This document shows, one piece after another, positions 17,000 through 25,571 of a stretch of 64,000 nt of DNA (position 1 is its first letter; every line of letters starts with the position of its first letter). The stretch is from Rhizobiaceae bacterium MnEN-MB40S (GTDB lineage: Bacteria; Pseudomonadota; Alphaproteobacteria; Rhizobiales; Rhizobiaceae). The stretch spans positions 372,001 through 436,000 of the forward strand of contig BRLC01000003.1 of the NCBI GenBank assembly GCA_024343425.1, read 5' to 3'. The notes under the pieces are model-generated. The model did not search any database. It was not told where the DNA came from and saw only the letters and a list, made by a program, of their open reading frames with translations. The position numbers and the translations under genes are program-made.

Positions 17000-19318
17000 A
17001 TGTCGAAGTCCGGGGCACCCTTTATCTCGACGCACTGGGGAACCTATCGCGCGCAGTCCGGCGGAAGCGGCGCACCCGGCCTTGCGCCTTTCGAGGACGA
17101 TCCCGATCCGTCGCCGATCGGCAAATCCGTCCTGGAGACCCTCTCGGATTCCTGCAGGATCGGAAGGCCGATGTTCCGCAGGGGATTTCTGGAGGGGGAC
17201 GACGGCGCCCGGCGCGGTCAGGACAGTTTCGTCGCTGTAACCTGGGATGAGGCGCTGGATATGGCCGCGCGCGAATTGATGCGGGTTCGAACGGAGCACG
17301 GCAACGAGGCGATCTACGCAGGCTCCTATGGCTGGGCGAGCGCCGGCCGCTTTCACCACGCCCAGAGCCAGCTCCGCCGGTTTCTTAACCTGTTCGGCGG
17401 CTACACGTCTTCGAAAAACACCTACAGCTATGCAGCGGCGGAAGTCGTGCTGCCGCATGTGGTGGCGCCGCTGGACCAGTTGTTCGACGAGCATACGTCC
17501 TGGCGCGCGATCGCCGACGCCCGCGCGCTCGTCGTGGCGTTCGGCGGCGTTTCCCTGCGCAACAGCCAGATCAATCCCGGCGGCGTGGCGCGTCACACCC
17601 AAAAAGGCGACATCGCCGACGCGGTTGCGGCCGGCGCGCATATCGTTTCGATCACGCCTTCGCGCGACGAGGGGTATCCGAGCGAATGGACGCCGATACG
17701 TCCGAACACGGACCTCGCGCTGATGCTTGGGCTTGCCCACGCGCTGACGAGCGAAGGGTTGCACGACAAGGACTTCCTGGCGCGCTATTGCACCGGATTC
17801 GACCGGTTCGAATCCTATATTTGCGGCGACACGGACGGCATTGCGCGCGACGCCGACTGGGCTGCGGGGATCACCGGCGTCGATGCGGACACGATCCGCA
17901 CACTCGCCAGACGCATGGCGAAACAGCCGACAGTCGTCAATGCGAGCTGGTCGCTGACCCGTCAACACAATGGCGAAATGAACTACTGGATGACCGTCGT
18001 TCTTGCGGCGATGCTCGGCGGCGTGGGGCGCAAGGGAGAGGGCTTCGCGCTGGGGCTCGGCGCTGTCAACAGCATCGGAAATGCCCGCCAGACGGTCCGG
18101 CTCGCCGCGCTGCCGACAGGCCGCAACCCGGTATCGACATTCATTCCCGTGGCGCGCATCGCCGATATGCTGCTTCATCCGGGCCAGCCGTTCCGCTACA
18201 ACGGTCAGACGCTGCATTATCCCGACATTCGCCTCGTCTACTGGGCGGGCGGTAATCCGTTCCATCATCATCAGGACCTGAACCGCCTGCGCGAAGCCTG
18301 GCGAAAACCCGAAACGGTGATCGTCCATGAACCGCACTGGACGCCGCTCGCGCGCCATGCCGACATTGTGTTTCCGGCGACGCTCGCGGCGGAGAGAAAC
18401 GACATTGCGGGCTCGCCGCGCGACACCCACCTCTTCGCCACGAAAGCGATTTCGGAACCCTTCGCCGAAGCGCGCGACGATCATGACATATTCGCCGGGC
18501 TTGCTGCGCGGCTTTCCTCACCGGACGACCGCCTGAATTCTCTGGAAGGGGCGTTCACCGGCGGCAAGGACAAGGATGAGTGGCTTCGCGTCCTCTACGA
18601 CGACACCCGCGACCGTCTCGCCGCAACGGGCGTCCACATGCCGGAATTCGACGCGTTCCGGGAGGCCGGATTTTTTGCATTCGACGCGCCGGAAGACCCT
18701 TGCGTATTGCTCAAGGCGTTTCGCGACGACCCGGACGCCAACCCGCTCCCGACGCCGTCCGGGCGCATAGAGATCTTCAGCGAAACGATCGCCGGCTTCG
18801 GCATTACGGGCAATCCGGGGCACCCGGCCTGGGCGCCGCCGGTGGAGTGGCTTGGCGCGCGCCTTGCGGAACGATGGCCCATCCATCTCGTGACCCACCA
18901 GCCGGCCCGGCGCCTGCACAGTCAACTCGACCATGCGCGCCATAGCCTTGAGGGCAAGATCGGCGGGCGAGAGGCCTGCGTGATGAGCAAGCAGGACGCT
19001 GCGAGCCGCGGCCTGCGTGACGGCGACGTCGTGCGGATCTTCAATGACCGCGGCTCATGCCTCGCAGGCGTTCGCATTTGCGAGGACGTGTTGCCCGGCG
19101 TCGCCATGATGCCGACCGGCGCATGGCTGGACCTCGACGCCAGCAGGGACCCGGCCTGCTGCAGGCACGGCAACGTCAACATCGTCACCGCCGACAGGGC
19201 GACCTCGGAACTTGCCCAGGGGCCGGCGGCGCTGTCCTGCCTGGTCGAGATCGAGCGCCATGAGGGGGAACCCCCGCCTGTCACCGCCCACCGGCCACCG
19301 GAAATAGAAACCGCCTAG
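17000..19318 (+). CDS. Molybdopterin-dependent oxidoreductase, BisC/DMSO-reductase type
   Basis: A 772-residue molybdoenzyme. It has no twin-arginine signal and no N-terminal Cys motif for an iron-sulfur cluster, as in cytoplasmic biotin sulfoxide reductase (BisC). IYAGSYGWASAGRFHHAQSQ (about 98-117) contains the serine expected to ligate molybdenum, followed by FLNLFGGYTSSKNTYS. The C-terminal molydopterin-binding domain begins around 620 (THQPARRLHSQLDH). The family reduces S- and N-oxides such as biotin sulfoxide, methionine sulfoxide, DMSO or TMAO. ATG 17000 is four bases after the PLP-enzyme stop. It converges with the Lrp gene with only seven bases between. The pairing with a DpaL-like enzyme and an amino-acid importer suggests an oxidised amino-acid substrate, by inference. 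Confidence 0.85.
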   Translation: MSKSGAPFISTHWGTYRAQSGGSGAPGLAPFEDDPDPSPIGKSVLETLSDSCRIGRPMFRRGFLEGDDGARRGQDSFVAVTWDEALDMAARELMRVRTEHGNEAIYAGSYGWASAGRFHHAQSQLRRFLNLFGGYTSSKNTYSYAAAEVVLPHVVAPLDQLFDEHTSWRAIADARALVVAFGGVSLRNSQINPGGVARHTQKGDIADAVAAGAHIVSITPSRDEGYPSEWTPIRPNTDLALMLGLAHALTSEGLHDKDFLARYCTGFDRFESYICGDTDGIARDADWAAGITGVDADTIRTLARRMAKQPTVVNASWSLTRQHNGEMNYWMTVVLAAMLGGVGRKGEGFALGLGAVNSIGNARQTVRLAALPTGRNPVSTFIPVARIADMLLHPGQPFRYNGQTLHYPDIRLVYWAGGNPFHHHQDLNRLREAWRKPETVIVHEPHWTPLARHADIVFPATLAAERNDIAGSPRDTHLFATKAISEPFAEARDDHDIFAGLAARLSSPDDRLNSLEGAFTGGKDKDEWLRVLYDDTRDRLAATGVHMPEFDAFREAGFFAFDAPEDPCVLLKAFRDDPDANPLPTPSGRIEIFSETIAGFGITGNPGHPAWAPPVEWLGARLAERWPIHLVTHQPARRLHSQLDHARHSLEGKIGGREACVMSKQDAASRGLRDGDVVRIFNDRGSCLAGVRICEDVLPGVAMMPTGAWLDLDASRDPACCRHGNVNIVTADRATSELAQGPAALSCLVEIERHEGEPPPVTAHRPPEIETA

Positions 19319-19325
19319 AAGAAGA

Positions 19326-19802
19326 TCAGTCTTCCGCCGGCTCCTCGACGGGCACATCCACGCCCACCTTGGTCCGGTCCATCACGACAGATGTCCGGAA
19401 CCGTTTGACATTGCTGTCATCGAAGAAGAGGCGCTGCGTCAGTCTCTGGTAATCGTCCATGTCCCGGGCGAGCGCGACCAGGGCGAAATCGGCTTCGCCG
19501 GTTATGTAATAGCACTGCTGGACCCTGGACTCCTGCTTGACCTTTCGTCTGAACGCGTCCAGCTGATCGATGCGTTCGCGCTCAAGCTCGACAAGAATGA
19601 TGAAGGTCATGTTGTAGCCGAGAGCCTGCGGAGACACGATCGCAGCGTCGCGCTCGATGACGCCGGCGTCCTTCAGCGCGCGTACGCGCCGCTGCGCCGT
19701 GGCGACGGAGAGCCCGGCTTCATAGGCGATTGTCTCGAGCCGCTCCCGGGCGTTTTCCTGAAGCATCCGCAAGATGATCAAATCTGATGGCGTAATGTTC
19801 AT
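19326..19802 (-). CDS. Lrp/AsnC family transcriptional regulator
   Basis: A 158-residue regulator. The helix-turn-helix is around residues 20-45 (ETIAYEAGLSVATAQRRVRAL), followed by a ligand-sensing RAM domain (ITGEADFALVALARDMDDY). Lrp/AsnC proteins sense amino acids. It is divergent from the EhuABCD-like importer genes at 20088 and is a good candidate to control them. In ectoine catabolic loci the regulator DoeX/AsnC is of this family, which fits the Ehu-like importer, but no ectoine-degradation enzymes are present in the window. Confidence 0.9.
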   Translation of the reverse strand: MNITPSDLIILRMLQENARERLETIAYEAGLSVATAQRRVRALKDAGVIERDAAIVSPQALGYNMTFIILVELERERIDQLDAFRRKVKQESRVQQCYYITGEADFALVALARDMDDYQRLTQRLFFDDSNVKRFRTSVVMDRTKVGVDVPVEEPAED

Positions 19803-20087
19803 CGCGTTCTCTTTCTCTCACATATCGAAAATTTTTGATGCTATTTTTTCATAATGTCATGTGTTGCTGCACATGAGGTGCAAATTGCTTTGTTATGATG
19901 ATTTTCAACATCACATCCATTAAGAGATGTAAAGGGGAACATCATTATTACTTTTGCAATGCGCCCAAAGCTGGCGCAAAGGGTCTCGTGCGGCCCGATT
20001 GACGACGCAAAATCCGGTTCCGTCAGGCGTAATTCGCCGGCGCCGCGCTGCTCCTCCCCCCGCTGAAGAAGGGGGTGAGGTCCGGTC

Positions 20088-20861
20088 ATGGCGAACATCA
20101 TAGAATTCCAGAACGTTCATAAAAGCTTCGGAGAGCTTAAGGTTCTCGACGATCTCAACCTGCATGTCGAACCGGGTGAAAAGCTGGCGCTGATTGGCCC
20201 GAGCGGCTCGGGAAAAACCACGATCCTGCGTATCCTCATGACTCTCGAAACGCTGAGTTCCGGACGGATCATCGTTGATGGAGACTATCTGTGGCACGAG
20301 GAGAAGGGCGGGCGTCTGATCGAAGCGAGCGACGCCCATCTCCACAAGATGCGCAACGGGATTGGCATGGTGTTCCAGCACTTCAATCTGTTTCCGCATC
20401 TGACTGCGGTTCAGAACATCGAGCAGCCGCAAATCCTCGTGCGCCGGACGCCGAAGATCGAGGCGCGCGAAAAGGCCATGGAACTGCTGGGGCTCGTCGG
20501 TCTCAGCGACAAGCAGAACCACTTTCCGCACGAACTCTCCGGAGGACAGCAGCAGCGCGTCGCCATCGCCCGGTCGCTCGCCATGGATCCGAAAATCATG
20601 CTGTTCGACGAGGTGACCTCGGCGCTTGACCCGGAACTTGTCGATGAAGTCTTGAACGTGCTCAGGCGTCTGGCGGCCGACTCCGACACGACCATGCTGA
20701 CTGTCACGCACGAAATGCACTTTGCCCGCGATTTCGCTGACCGCGTGCTGTTCTTCGACAAGGGAAAGATCGTCGAGGCAGGAAAGCCCGAAGAAATCTT
20801 CACGCATCCGAAAGAAGAGAGAACCCGCAACTTCCTCAGCAAATTCATCACCGTCACGTAA
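20088..20861 (+). CDS. ehuA: Ectoine/hydroxyectoine-like ABC transporter ATP-binding protein
   Basis: A 257-residue polar-amino-acid-type ATPase. Walker A is GPSGSGKTT (37-45), the Q-loop VFQHFNLFPH, the signature LSGGQQQR (150-157) and Walker B IMLFDEVTSALDP (170-182). A roughly 20-residue insert after Walker A (DYLWHEEKGGRLIEASDAH) is typical of the EhuA subgroup. GGGGGTGAGG lies just upstream of the start. Gene order ATPase, binding protein, permease, permease equals ehuABCD of Sinorhizobium. The family is sure; ectoine specificity is likely but not proven because the usual eut/doe catabolic genes do not follow. Confidence 0.8.
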   Translation: MANIIEFQNVHKSFGELKVLDDLNLHVEPGEKLALIGPSGSGKTTILRILMTLETLSSGRIIVDGDYLWHEEKGGRLIEASDAHLHKMRNGIGMVFQHFNLFPHLTAVQNIEQPQILVRRTPKIEAREKAMELLGLVGLSDKQNHFPHELSGGQQQRVAIARSLAMDPKIMLFDEVTSALDPELVDEVLNVLRRLAADSDTTMLTVTHEMHFARDFADRVLFFDKGKIVEAGKPEEIFTHPKEERTRNFLSKFITVT

Positions 20862-20895
20862 CGACCCCTGAACGAAACAACCGAAAGGACGATCA

Positions 20896-21747
20896 ATGAC
20901 CTTGTCATTTCTCAGAAAACCGCTGGAAATACTTGTCGTAACCGCCGTTGCAGGTCTGGCGATGGGCGCCGTCGCGCAGGCCGACACCCTGGAGAAGCTG
21001 CGCAAACAGGGCTACGCCACCGTTGCGGTCGCCAACGAGCCGCCCTACAGCGACATCAAGGCCGACGGCTATGTGACGGGAGCAGCGCCCGACGTCGCAC
21101 GGGCGGTGATGAAAAAGCTCGGCGTGCCGGAGCTCAAGGCCCAGGTGGTGCCCTACGGATCGATGATTCCCGCGCTGCTCGCCCGTCGCGTGGACATGGC
21201 GACGTCCGGTCTCTACATCAAGCCGAACCGGTGCGAATCCATCATCTATTCCGAGCCCGATCTTTGCGGCGCCGAGGCCTTCGCCGTCGCCAAGGGAAAT
21301 CCGCATAATATCAAGACTTATGAAGACATTGCCGCCAATCCGGACGTGACGATGACCACCTGTGCAGGCTGCGCCGAAGAACTCTACGCAAAGGAGCGCG
21401 GCGTCAAGCAGAACCAGATCAAGGTCTTCACCGATCCGCCGAGCGGCATCAAGATGCTGCAGCAGGGCCGCGTCGATGTCTTTGCGCTTTCCGGTCTTGG
21501 CACACAGGATCTCCTGAGGAAGACCAATGACCCCAACCTGGAGCTGGTGATGCCGGTCAAGGGCGTGCCGATCGGATGCGCGGGCGCTGCATTCAACCCG
21601 GAAGACACCGCTTTCCGGGAAGCCTATGACACGGCGCTGGCCGAACTCAAGGAAAGCGGCGAATTCGCCTCGATCATCGAGCCCTACGGATTCTCAGCCG
21701 AGGCGACGTTCGAGGTCAAACGCGACGATTTCTGCCCCGGCAACTAA
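20896..21747 (+). CDS. ehuB: Ectoine/hydroxyectoine-like ABC transporter substrate-binding protein
   Basis: A 283-residue periplasmic binding protein with a Sec signal ending AQA at residue 30. The mature part opens TLEKLRKQGYATVAVANEPPY, continues with GAAPDVARAVMKKLGV and contains MATSGLYIKPNRC, then YSEPDLCGAEAFAV. This series is characteristic of EhuB-type proteins. Several cysteines (for example TTCAGCAEE and DFCPGN) could form disulfides. It follows the ATPase gene by 34 bases. The ligand is probably ectoine or a similar cyclic or polar amino acid. Confidence 0.78.
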   Translation: MTLSFLRKPLEILVVTAVAGLAMGAVAQADTLEKLRKQGYATVAVANEPPYSDIKADGYVTGAAPDVARAVMKKLGVPELKAQVVPYGSMIPALLARRVDMATSGLYIKPNRCESIIYSEPDLCGAEAFAVAKGNPHNIKTYEDIAANPDVTMTTCAGCAEELYAKERGVKQNQIKVFTDPPSGIKMLQQGRVDVFALSGLGTQDLLRKTNDPNLELVMPVKGVPIGCAGAAFNPEDTAFREAYDTALAELKESGEFASIIEPYGFSAEATFEVKRDDFCPGN

Positions 21748-21810
21748 GTCTGACCGCAACTCCGAAACCACAGCTGCTCCCTGGCGGGAGCAGCCCTCCA
21801 GGGCAATCCG

Positions 21811-22485
21811 ATGGGCCAGATACTCGAATTCACCCCGCTGCTGATCGAAGGCACATGGATGACCATCAAGCTGACGGTGGTCAGCGCAGTTCTCGCCCTC
21901 GTCATCTCCTTTGTCGTGGGCCTGTCACGCCTGTCCAGCTCCAGGTCCGTGCGCGTGCTGGCGACGATCTATCTGGAATTCTTCCGCGGCACCTCGGCGC
22001 TCGTGCAGATGTTTTTCATGTTTTACGTGCTGCCGCTGCTCGGCCTGACGCTGTCGCCCTTTACCGCAGGCGTGATCGCCTGCGGGTTCAATCTCGGCAG
22101 TTACGGATCGGAAGTGGTGCGCGGCGCTGTGCAATCCGTCGGAAAGGGGCAGCATGAGGCCAGCACCGCGCTGAACTACACCGTGTATCAACGGTATCGA
22201 TACGTGCTGATCCCGCAAGCGGTTCCGATGATGATACCGCCTTTCGGCAATCTGTTGATCGAACTCATGAAACTGACGGCGGTCACTTCGCTGATCACCA
22301 TAGCCGACCTGACCTTCGTCGCGCAGATCATACGAGCGCAGACAGCGATGACGCTGGAACCGTTCCTGCTGATCCTGGTGATATACTTCCTGATCGCCTC
22401 GGTTCTCGTCGGGTTCACCGATTTCGTGGCGCGCAGCATCGCGCGCAAACGCCATATCACGCTTGCCGGGGTGAGACGGTCATGA
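21811..22485 (+). CDS. ehuC: Ectoine/hydroxyectoine-like ABC transporter permease 1
   Basis: A 224-residue His/Glu/Gln/Arg/opine-type permease with about five helices. EFFRGTSALVQMFFMFYVLP is the family's TM-loop hallmark, and the EAA loop follows (STALNYTVYQRYRYVLIPQA, about 120-139). It overlaps the second permease gene by four bases (ATGA). It forms the membrane channel of the importer with that protein. Confidence 0.82.
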   Translation: MGQILEFTPLLIEGTWMTIKLTVVSAVLALVISFVVGLSRLSSSRSVRVLATIYLEFFRGTSALVQMFFMFYVLPLLGLTLSPFTAGVIACGFNLGSYGSEVVRGAVQSVGKGQHEASTALNYTVYQRYRYVLIPQAVPMMIPPFGNLLIELMKLTAVTSLITIADLTFVAQIIRAQTAMTLEPFLLILVIYFLIASVLVGFTDFVARSIARKRHITLAGVRRS

Positions 22486-23138
22486 ACTGGAGCTGGACCG
22501 TTGCGGCGGATGTGTTTCCGCTGCTGCTTGGAGGGCTGGTCGTCACCGTCGAAGCGACCATCATGGGCGCAGCCGTCGCCTACGTCCTGGGGCTGTTCCT
22601 GGCGATCATGAAACGCTCGCACAACCGCCCTCTTGCTCTGACCGTGTACTGGATGTCGGAGTTCATCCGCCGCACGCCGCTCCTCGTCCAGCTCTATTTC
22701 CTGTTCTACGTGCTGCCGGACCTCGGCCTGTTCCTGTCGCCGCTGGCCGCCGGCGTGATCGGCCTCGGGCTCCACTTCAGCACCTATACGTCGGAAGTGT
22801 TTCGCGCCGGGATCGACAATGTTCCGAAAGGCCAGTGGGAGGCTTCGCGCTCGCTCAACTACAATCCGTTGCAGACCTGGCGCTACGTCATCCTTCCGCA
22901 AGCCATTCCGCCGATGATCCCGCCGCTCGCCAACTATCTGATCACGATGTTCAAGGAAACGCCGCTGCTCGCCGCAATTACGGTCATCGAGCTGTTCAAC
23001 GCCGCGAATATCTATTCCAACAGCTACTACAAGTATCTCGAGCCGATGACCCTGGTCGGTCTGCTGTTCCTCCTGGTTTCCATTCCGGCCGCCTATCTCG
23101 CCATGCGGCTGGAGAAGAAATACACCGTCCGGCGGTGA
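22482..23138 (+). CDS. ehuD: Ectoine/hydroxyectoine-like ABC transporter permease 2
   Basis: A 218-residue paralogue of the preceding permease. It contains EFIRRTPLLVQLYFLFYVLP and the EAA loop ASRSLNYNPLQTWRYVILPQ. Translationally coupled to the first permease by a four-base overlap. It is the last gene of the importer; 121 bases without a clear terminator separate it from the NCS2 permease gene. Confidence 0.82.
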   Translation: MNWSWTVAADVFPLLLGGLVVTVEATIMGAAVAYVLGLFLAIMKRSHNRPLALTVYWMSEFIRRTPLLVQLYFLFYVLPDLGLFLSPLAAGVIGLGLHFSTYTSEVFRAGIDNVPKGQWEASRSLNYNPLQTWRYVILPQAIPPMIPPLANYLITMFKETPLLAAITVIELFNAANIYSNSYYKYLEPMTLVGLLFLLVSIPAAYLAMRLEKKYTVRR

Positions 23139-23259
23139 CCGCACGGCGGAAATCCCACTCCCTTCTCACGGCGCATCGCTTCGGTTACGATGCGATTCGG
23201 GCGACGCGAAGGTTACTTCAGACGGGCATAAAAGCTCCGTACTGACACTGGGGGCGAGT

Positions 23260-24972
23260 TTGACGCGGCGGCCTACCGATCTGATCTATGCGGTCGACGA
23301 AGTACCGCCGCTTCCAAGACTTGTGCTGCTTGGCGCGCAGCACGCCGCTTTGCTCGCCGTCTATCTCGTGCTCATCGTCATCGTCATGAAGGCAGGCGGC
23401 GCCTCGCATGACGAGACCGTAAGCGCCATCAGCCTGGGCATGATCGCGGCCGCCGTCGGCACGGTGCTGCAGGCGCTTTGGCGCGGTCCGGTCGGGTCGG
23501 GTTATCTCGCAGCGCCGGTTTTTTCTGCGATCTACCTCGGACCATCGATGCTTGCGGCAGATCACTACGGATTGTCGGCGGTCTTTGGAATGACCATTTT
23601 CGCGGCGCTCGTCGAAATCATCATCTCCCGCTTCCTTTCCCGTCTGCGGGTGTTTTTTCCGCCCGCCATCAGCGGCTTCATCGTGATGATCGTCGGAATA
23701 CAGCTTGGCCTCGTCGGCATCGACCACGTGCTCAATATCGGCGACACCTCCAATCCGCACTACACGCGGCATCTGATTGTCGCGGGACTGACGCTTTCAA
23801 TCACCATGGGATTCAGCATCTGGGCCGGCGGCATGGCGAGGCTGATGTGTTCGACGATCGGGATACTTTCCGGCTTTCTTCTGGCGATCGCCTTCGGGCT
23901 CGTCGGCGCCGACGAACTGGCCGATGCGGTCTCGGGACCACTGCTGCATGTTCCGAGCATCGGCCATATTTCCTATTCCTTCGAACTGCCGCTGGCCCCC
24001 GCCTTTCTGATCGCCGGCATAGCGGCGGCGCTGCGGGTCGTCGGCGTGGTGACCACATGCCAGAAGATCAATGACGAGGACTGGAAACGTCCGCAATTCG
24101 GACCGATCAAGGGCGGCATGCTGGCGGACGGGATCGGATGCGCAATCGGCGGACTGATGGGCTGCATCGGCCAGAACACCGGTCCGAGCCTGGTCGGCGT
24201 GTCGAAGGCGTCCGGCGCGACCAGCCGCTATATCGCCTTCAGCGCCGGGGCGATCATGCTGATTTTTTCGTTCTTCCCGGTCGTCGGAGCGATGTTCATT
24301 CTTCTGCCGAAGCCGGTCATCGGCGCGGCGCTGGTCTTCACCGCGTCATTCATGATCACCGGCGGCGTCCAGATCATGATGTCGCGCAACATCGACACGC
24401 GCATGACCTATGTGATCGGCGTCGCGCTTCTGCTCGGTCTTTCCCGCGAAGTCTATTCGGATTTCTTTGATTCCCTGCCGACATTCCTCCAGCCGTTTTC
24501 CAGCACGGCGCTGGCGCTTGCTGTCACGAGCTCGCTTGTGCTGCACCTCGTCTTCCGGATCGGCACGCGCAAGTCCGTGTCCGTAGCCGCTGCGGATCTC
24601 GATGAAACAGGGCCTGAAGACCTCGTTGAAAGGCTCCACAGGCAGGCGGAGCAATGGGGCCTCGCGGCTGATCTCGTCGAACGCATGACCACAACGACAC
24701 AACAGGTGCTCGATCACCTCGAGGAAACGCGGCTGATCCACGGCGTGCTGACGGCAACCGTCAGCTATGACGATTTCGACCTGGTGGTGGCGATCGACTA
24801 TCACGGCGTACTGCTTTCGCTGCCGAATATCGGCGTGCGCCACCATGTGCTGGTGGAAGAGGAATCGTTTTCCTACGGCCTCGCCGACTTCCTGACCGGC
24901 GTTTATCCCGACCGGATGGAATCGACCGCCCGCGGCGGCGCCTGCTCCATCCGCCTGATTTTTTCAGCCTGA
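23260..24972 (+). CDS. NCS2 (uracil/xanthine permease family) transporter with C-terminal soluble domain
   Basis: A 570-residue nucleobase-type permease, long for the family (about 430-480). Residues about 20-430 hold the 12-14 helices, including GCIGQNTGPSLVGVSKASG, which matches the conserved QNxGxxxxTxxxSR region of NCS2 proteins. Residues about 440-570 are soluble: a helical part (LVERLHRQAEQWGLAADLVE) and a part resembling a degenerate GHKL/anti-sigma ATPase fold, ending in a GGACSIRLIF strand. The start is TTG 23260 after GGGGGCGAG; no ATG is nearby. NCS2 proteins import uracil, xanthine, urate or similar by proton symport. The role of the tail is unknown. Confidence 0.82.
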   Translation: MTRRPTDLIYAVDEVPPLPRLVLLGAQHAALLAVYLVLIVIVMKAGGASHDETVSAISLGMIAAAVGTVLQALWRGPVGSGYLAAPVFSAIYLGPSMLAADHYGLSAVFGMTIFAALVEIIISRFLSRLRVFFPPAISGFIVMIVGIQLGLVGIDHVLNIGDTSNPHYTRHLIVAGLTLSITMGFSIWAGGMARLMCSTIGILSGFLLAIAFGLVGADELADAVSGPLLHVPSIGHISYSFELPLAPAFLIAGIAAALRVVGVVTTCQKINDEDWKRPQFGPIKGGMLADGIGCAIGGLMGCIGQNTGPSLVGVSKASGATSRYIAFSAGAIMLIFSFFPVVGAMFILLPKPVIGAALVFTASFMITGGVQIMMSRNIDTRMTYVIGVALLLGLSREVYSDFFDSLPTFLQPFSSTALALAVTSSLVLHLVFRIGTRKSVSVAAADLDETGPEDLVERLHRQAEQWGLAADLVERMTTTTQQVLDHLEETRLIHGVLTATVSYDDFDLVVAIDYHGVLLSLPNIGVRHHVLVEEESFSYGLADFLTGVYPDRMESTARGGACSIRLIFSA

Positions 24973-25095
24973 CGCCGGCCTGCTTTCCAGCGCTGCTGGC
25001 GAAACCGAAAGCGCTTCCTACATGTAGCGGGCCCGGAACCATTCCCGGAGTCCGGCGTCTTCCACATGAAGCGCCGTCCCTTCATGGAGATTGAC

Positions 25096-25569
25096 ATGCG
25101 TAAGTTCATCGCCCTCATCATGCTCACGATCTTCTCTGTGGGCTCCGCCGCAACCGGAACGCGTGCAGACGAAGTCGGTCATGTCGATGTCGACTGGCTT
25201 GGCAACGATATCATCATCGAAGCGATCGAAGATCCGAAGGTGGAGGGTGTGACCTGTCACATCGCCTATTTCGACCGCGGACTGATCGACCGCCTGCAGA
25301 AGGGCAACTGGTTCGAGGATCCCTCCAACTCCTCCATCGCCTGCCGGCAGACCGGGCCGATAACGATCGGCGATATCGACATGTCGGAGGAAGGTGAAAA
25401 CGTCTTCAGGGAACGACGCTCGATCATTTTCAAGACGCTTCAGGTCAAGCGCATCTATGACGAGGCGCACAACACGCTGATCTATATATCGCACGCACGG
25501 CAGGTTCAGGACGGATCGGCCAAGATGGCGATATCGACGGTCCCGATACTGAAGCTGTCAGAAGAGTAG
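25096..25569 (+). CDS. creA: CreA family exported protein
   Basis: A 157-residue exported protein of the CreA family, whose function is unknown. A Sec signal spans roughly residues 1-24. The conserved core DWLGNDIIIEAIEDPKVEG, then VTCHIAYFDRG and SIACRQTGPI, is the CreA pattern, with two cysteines that may pair. ATG 25096 with GGAG seven bases upstream is preferred over an ATG at 25066. It converges with the metallo-beta-lactamase-fold gene at two bases' distance. Confidence 0.85.
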   Translation: MRKFIALIMLTIFSVGSAATGTRADEVGHVDVDWLGNDIIIEAIEDPKVEGVTCHIAYFDRGLIDRLQKGNWFEDPSNSSIACRQTGPITIGDIDMSEEGENVFRERRSIIFKTLQVKRIYDEAHNTLIYISHARQVQDGSAKMAISTVPILKLSEE

Positions 25570-25571
25570 GG

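Noticed and set aside
16970..18484. 504-codon open frame opposite the molybdoenzyme
   Set aside because: Antisense shadow; no signal, domain or ribosome site.
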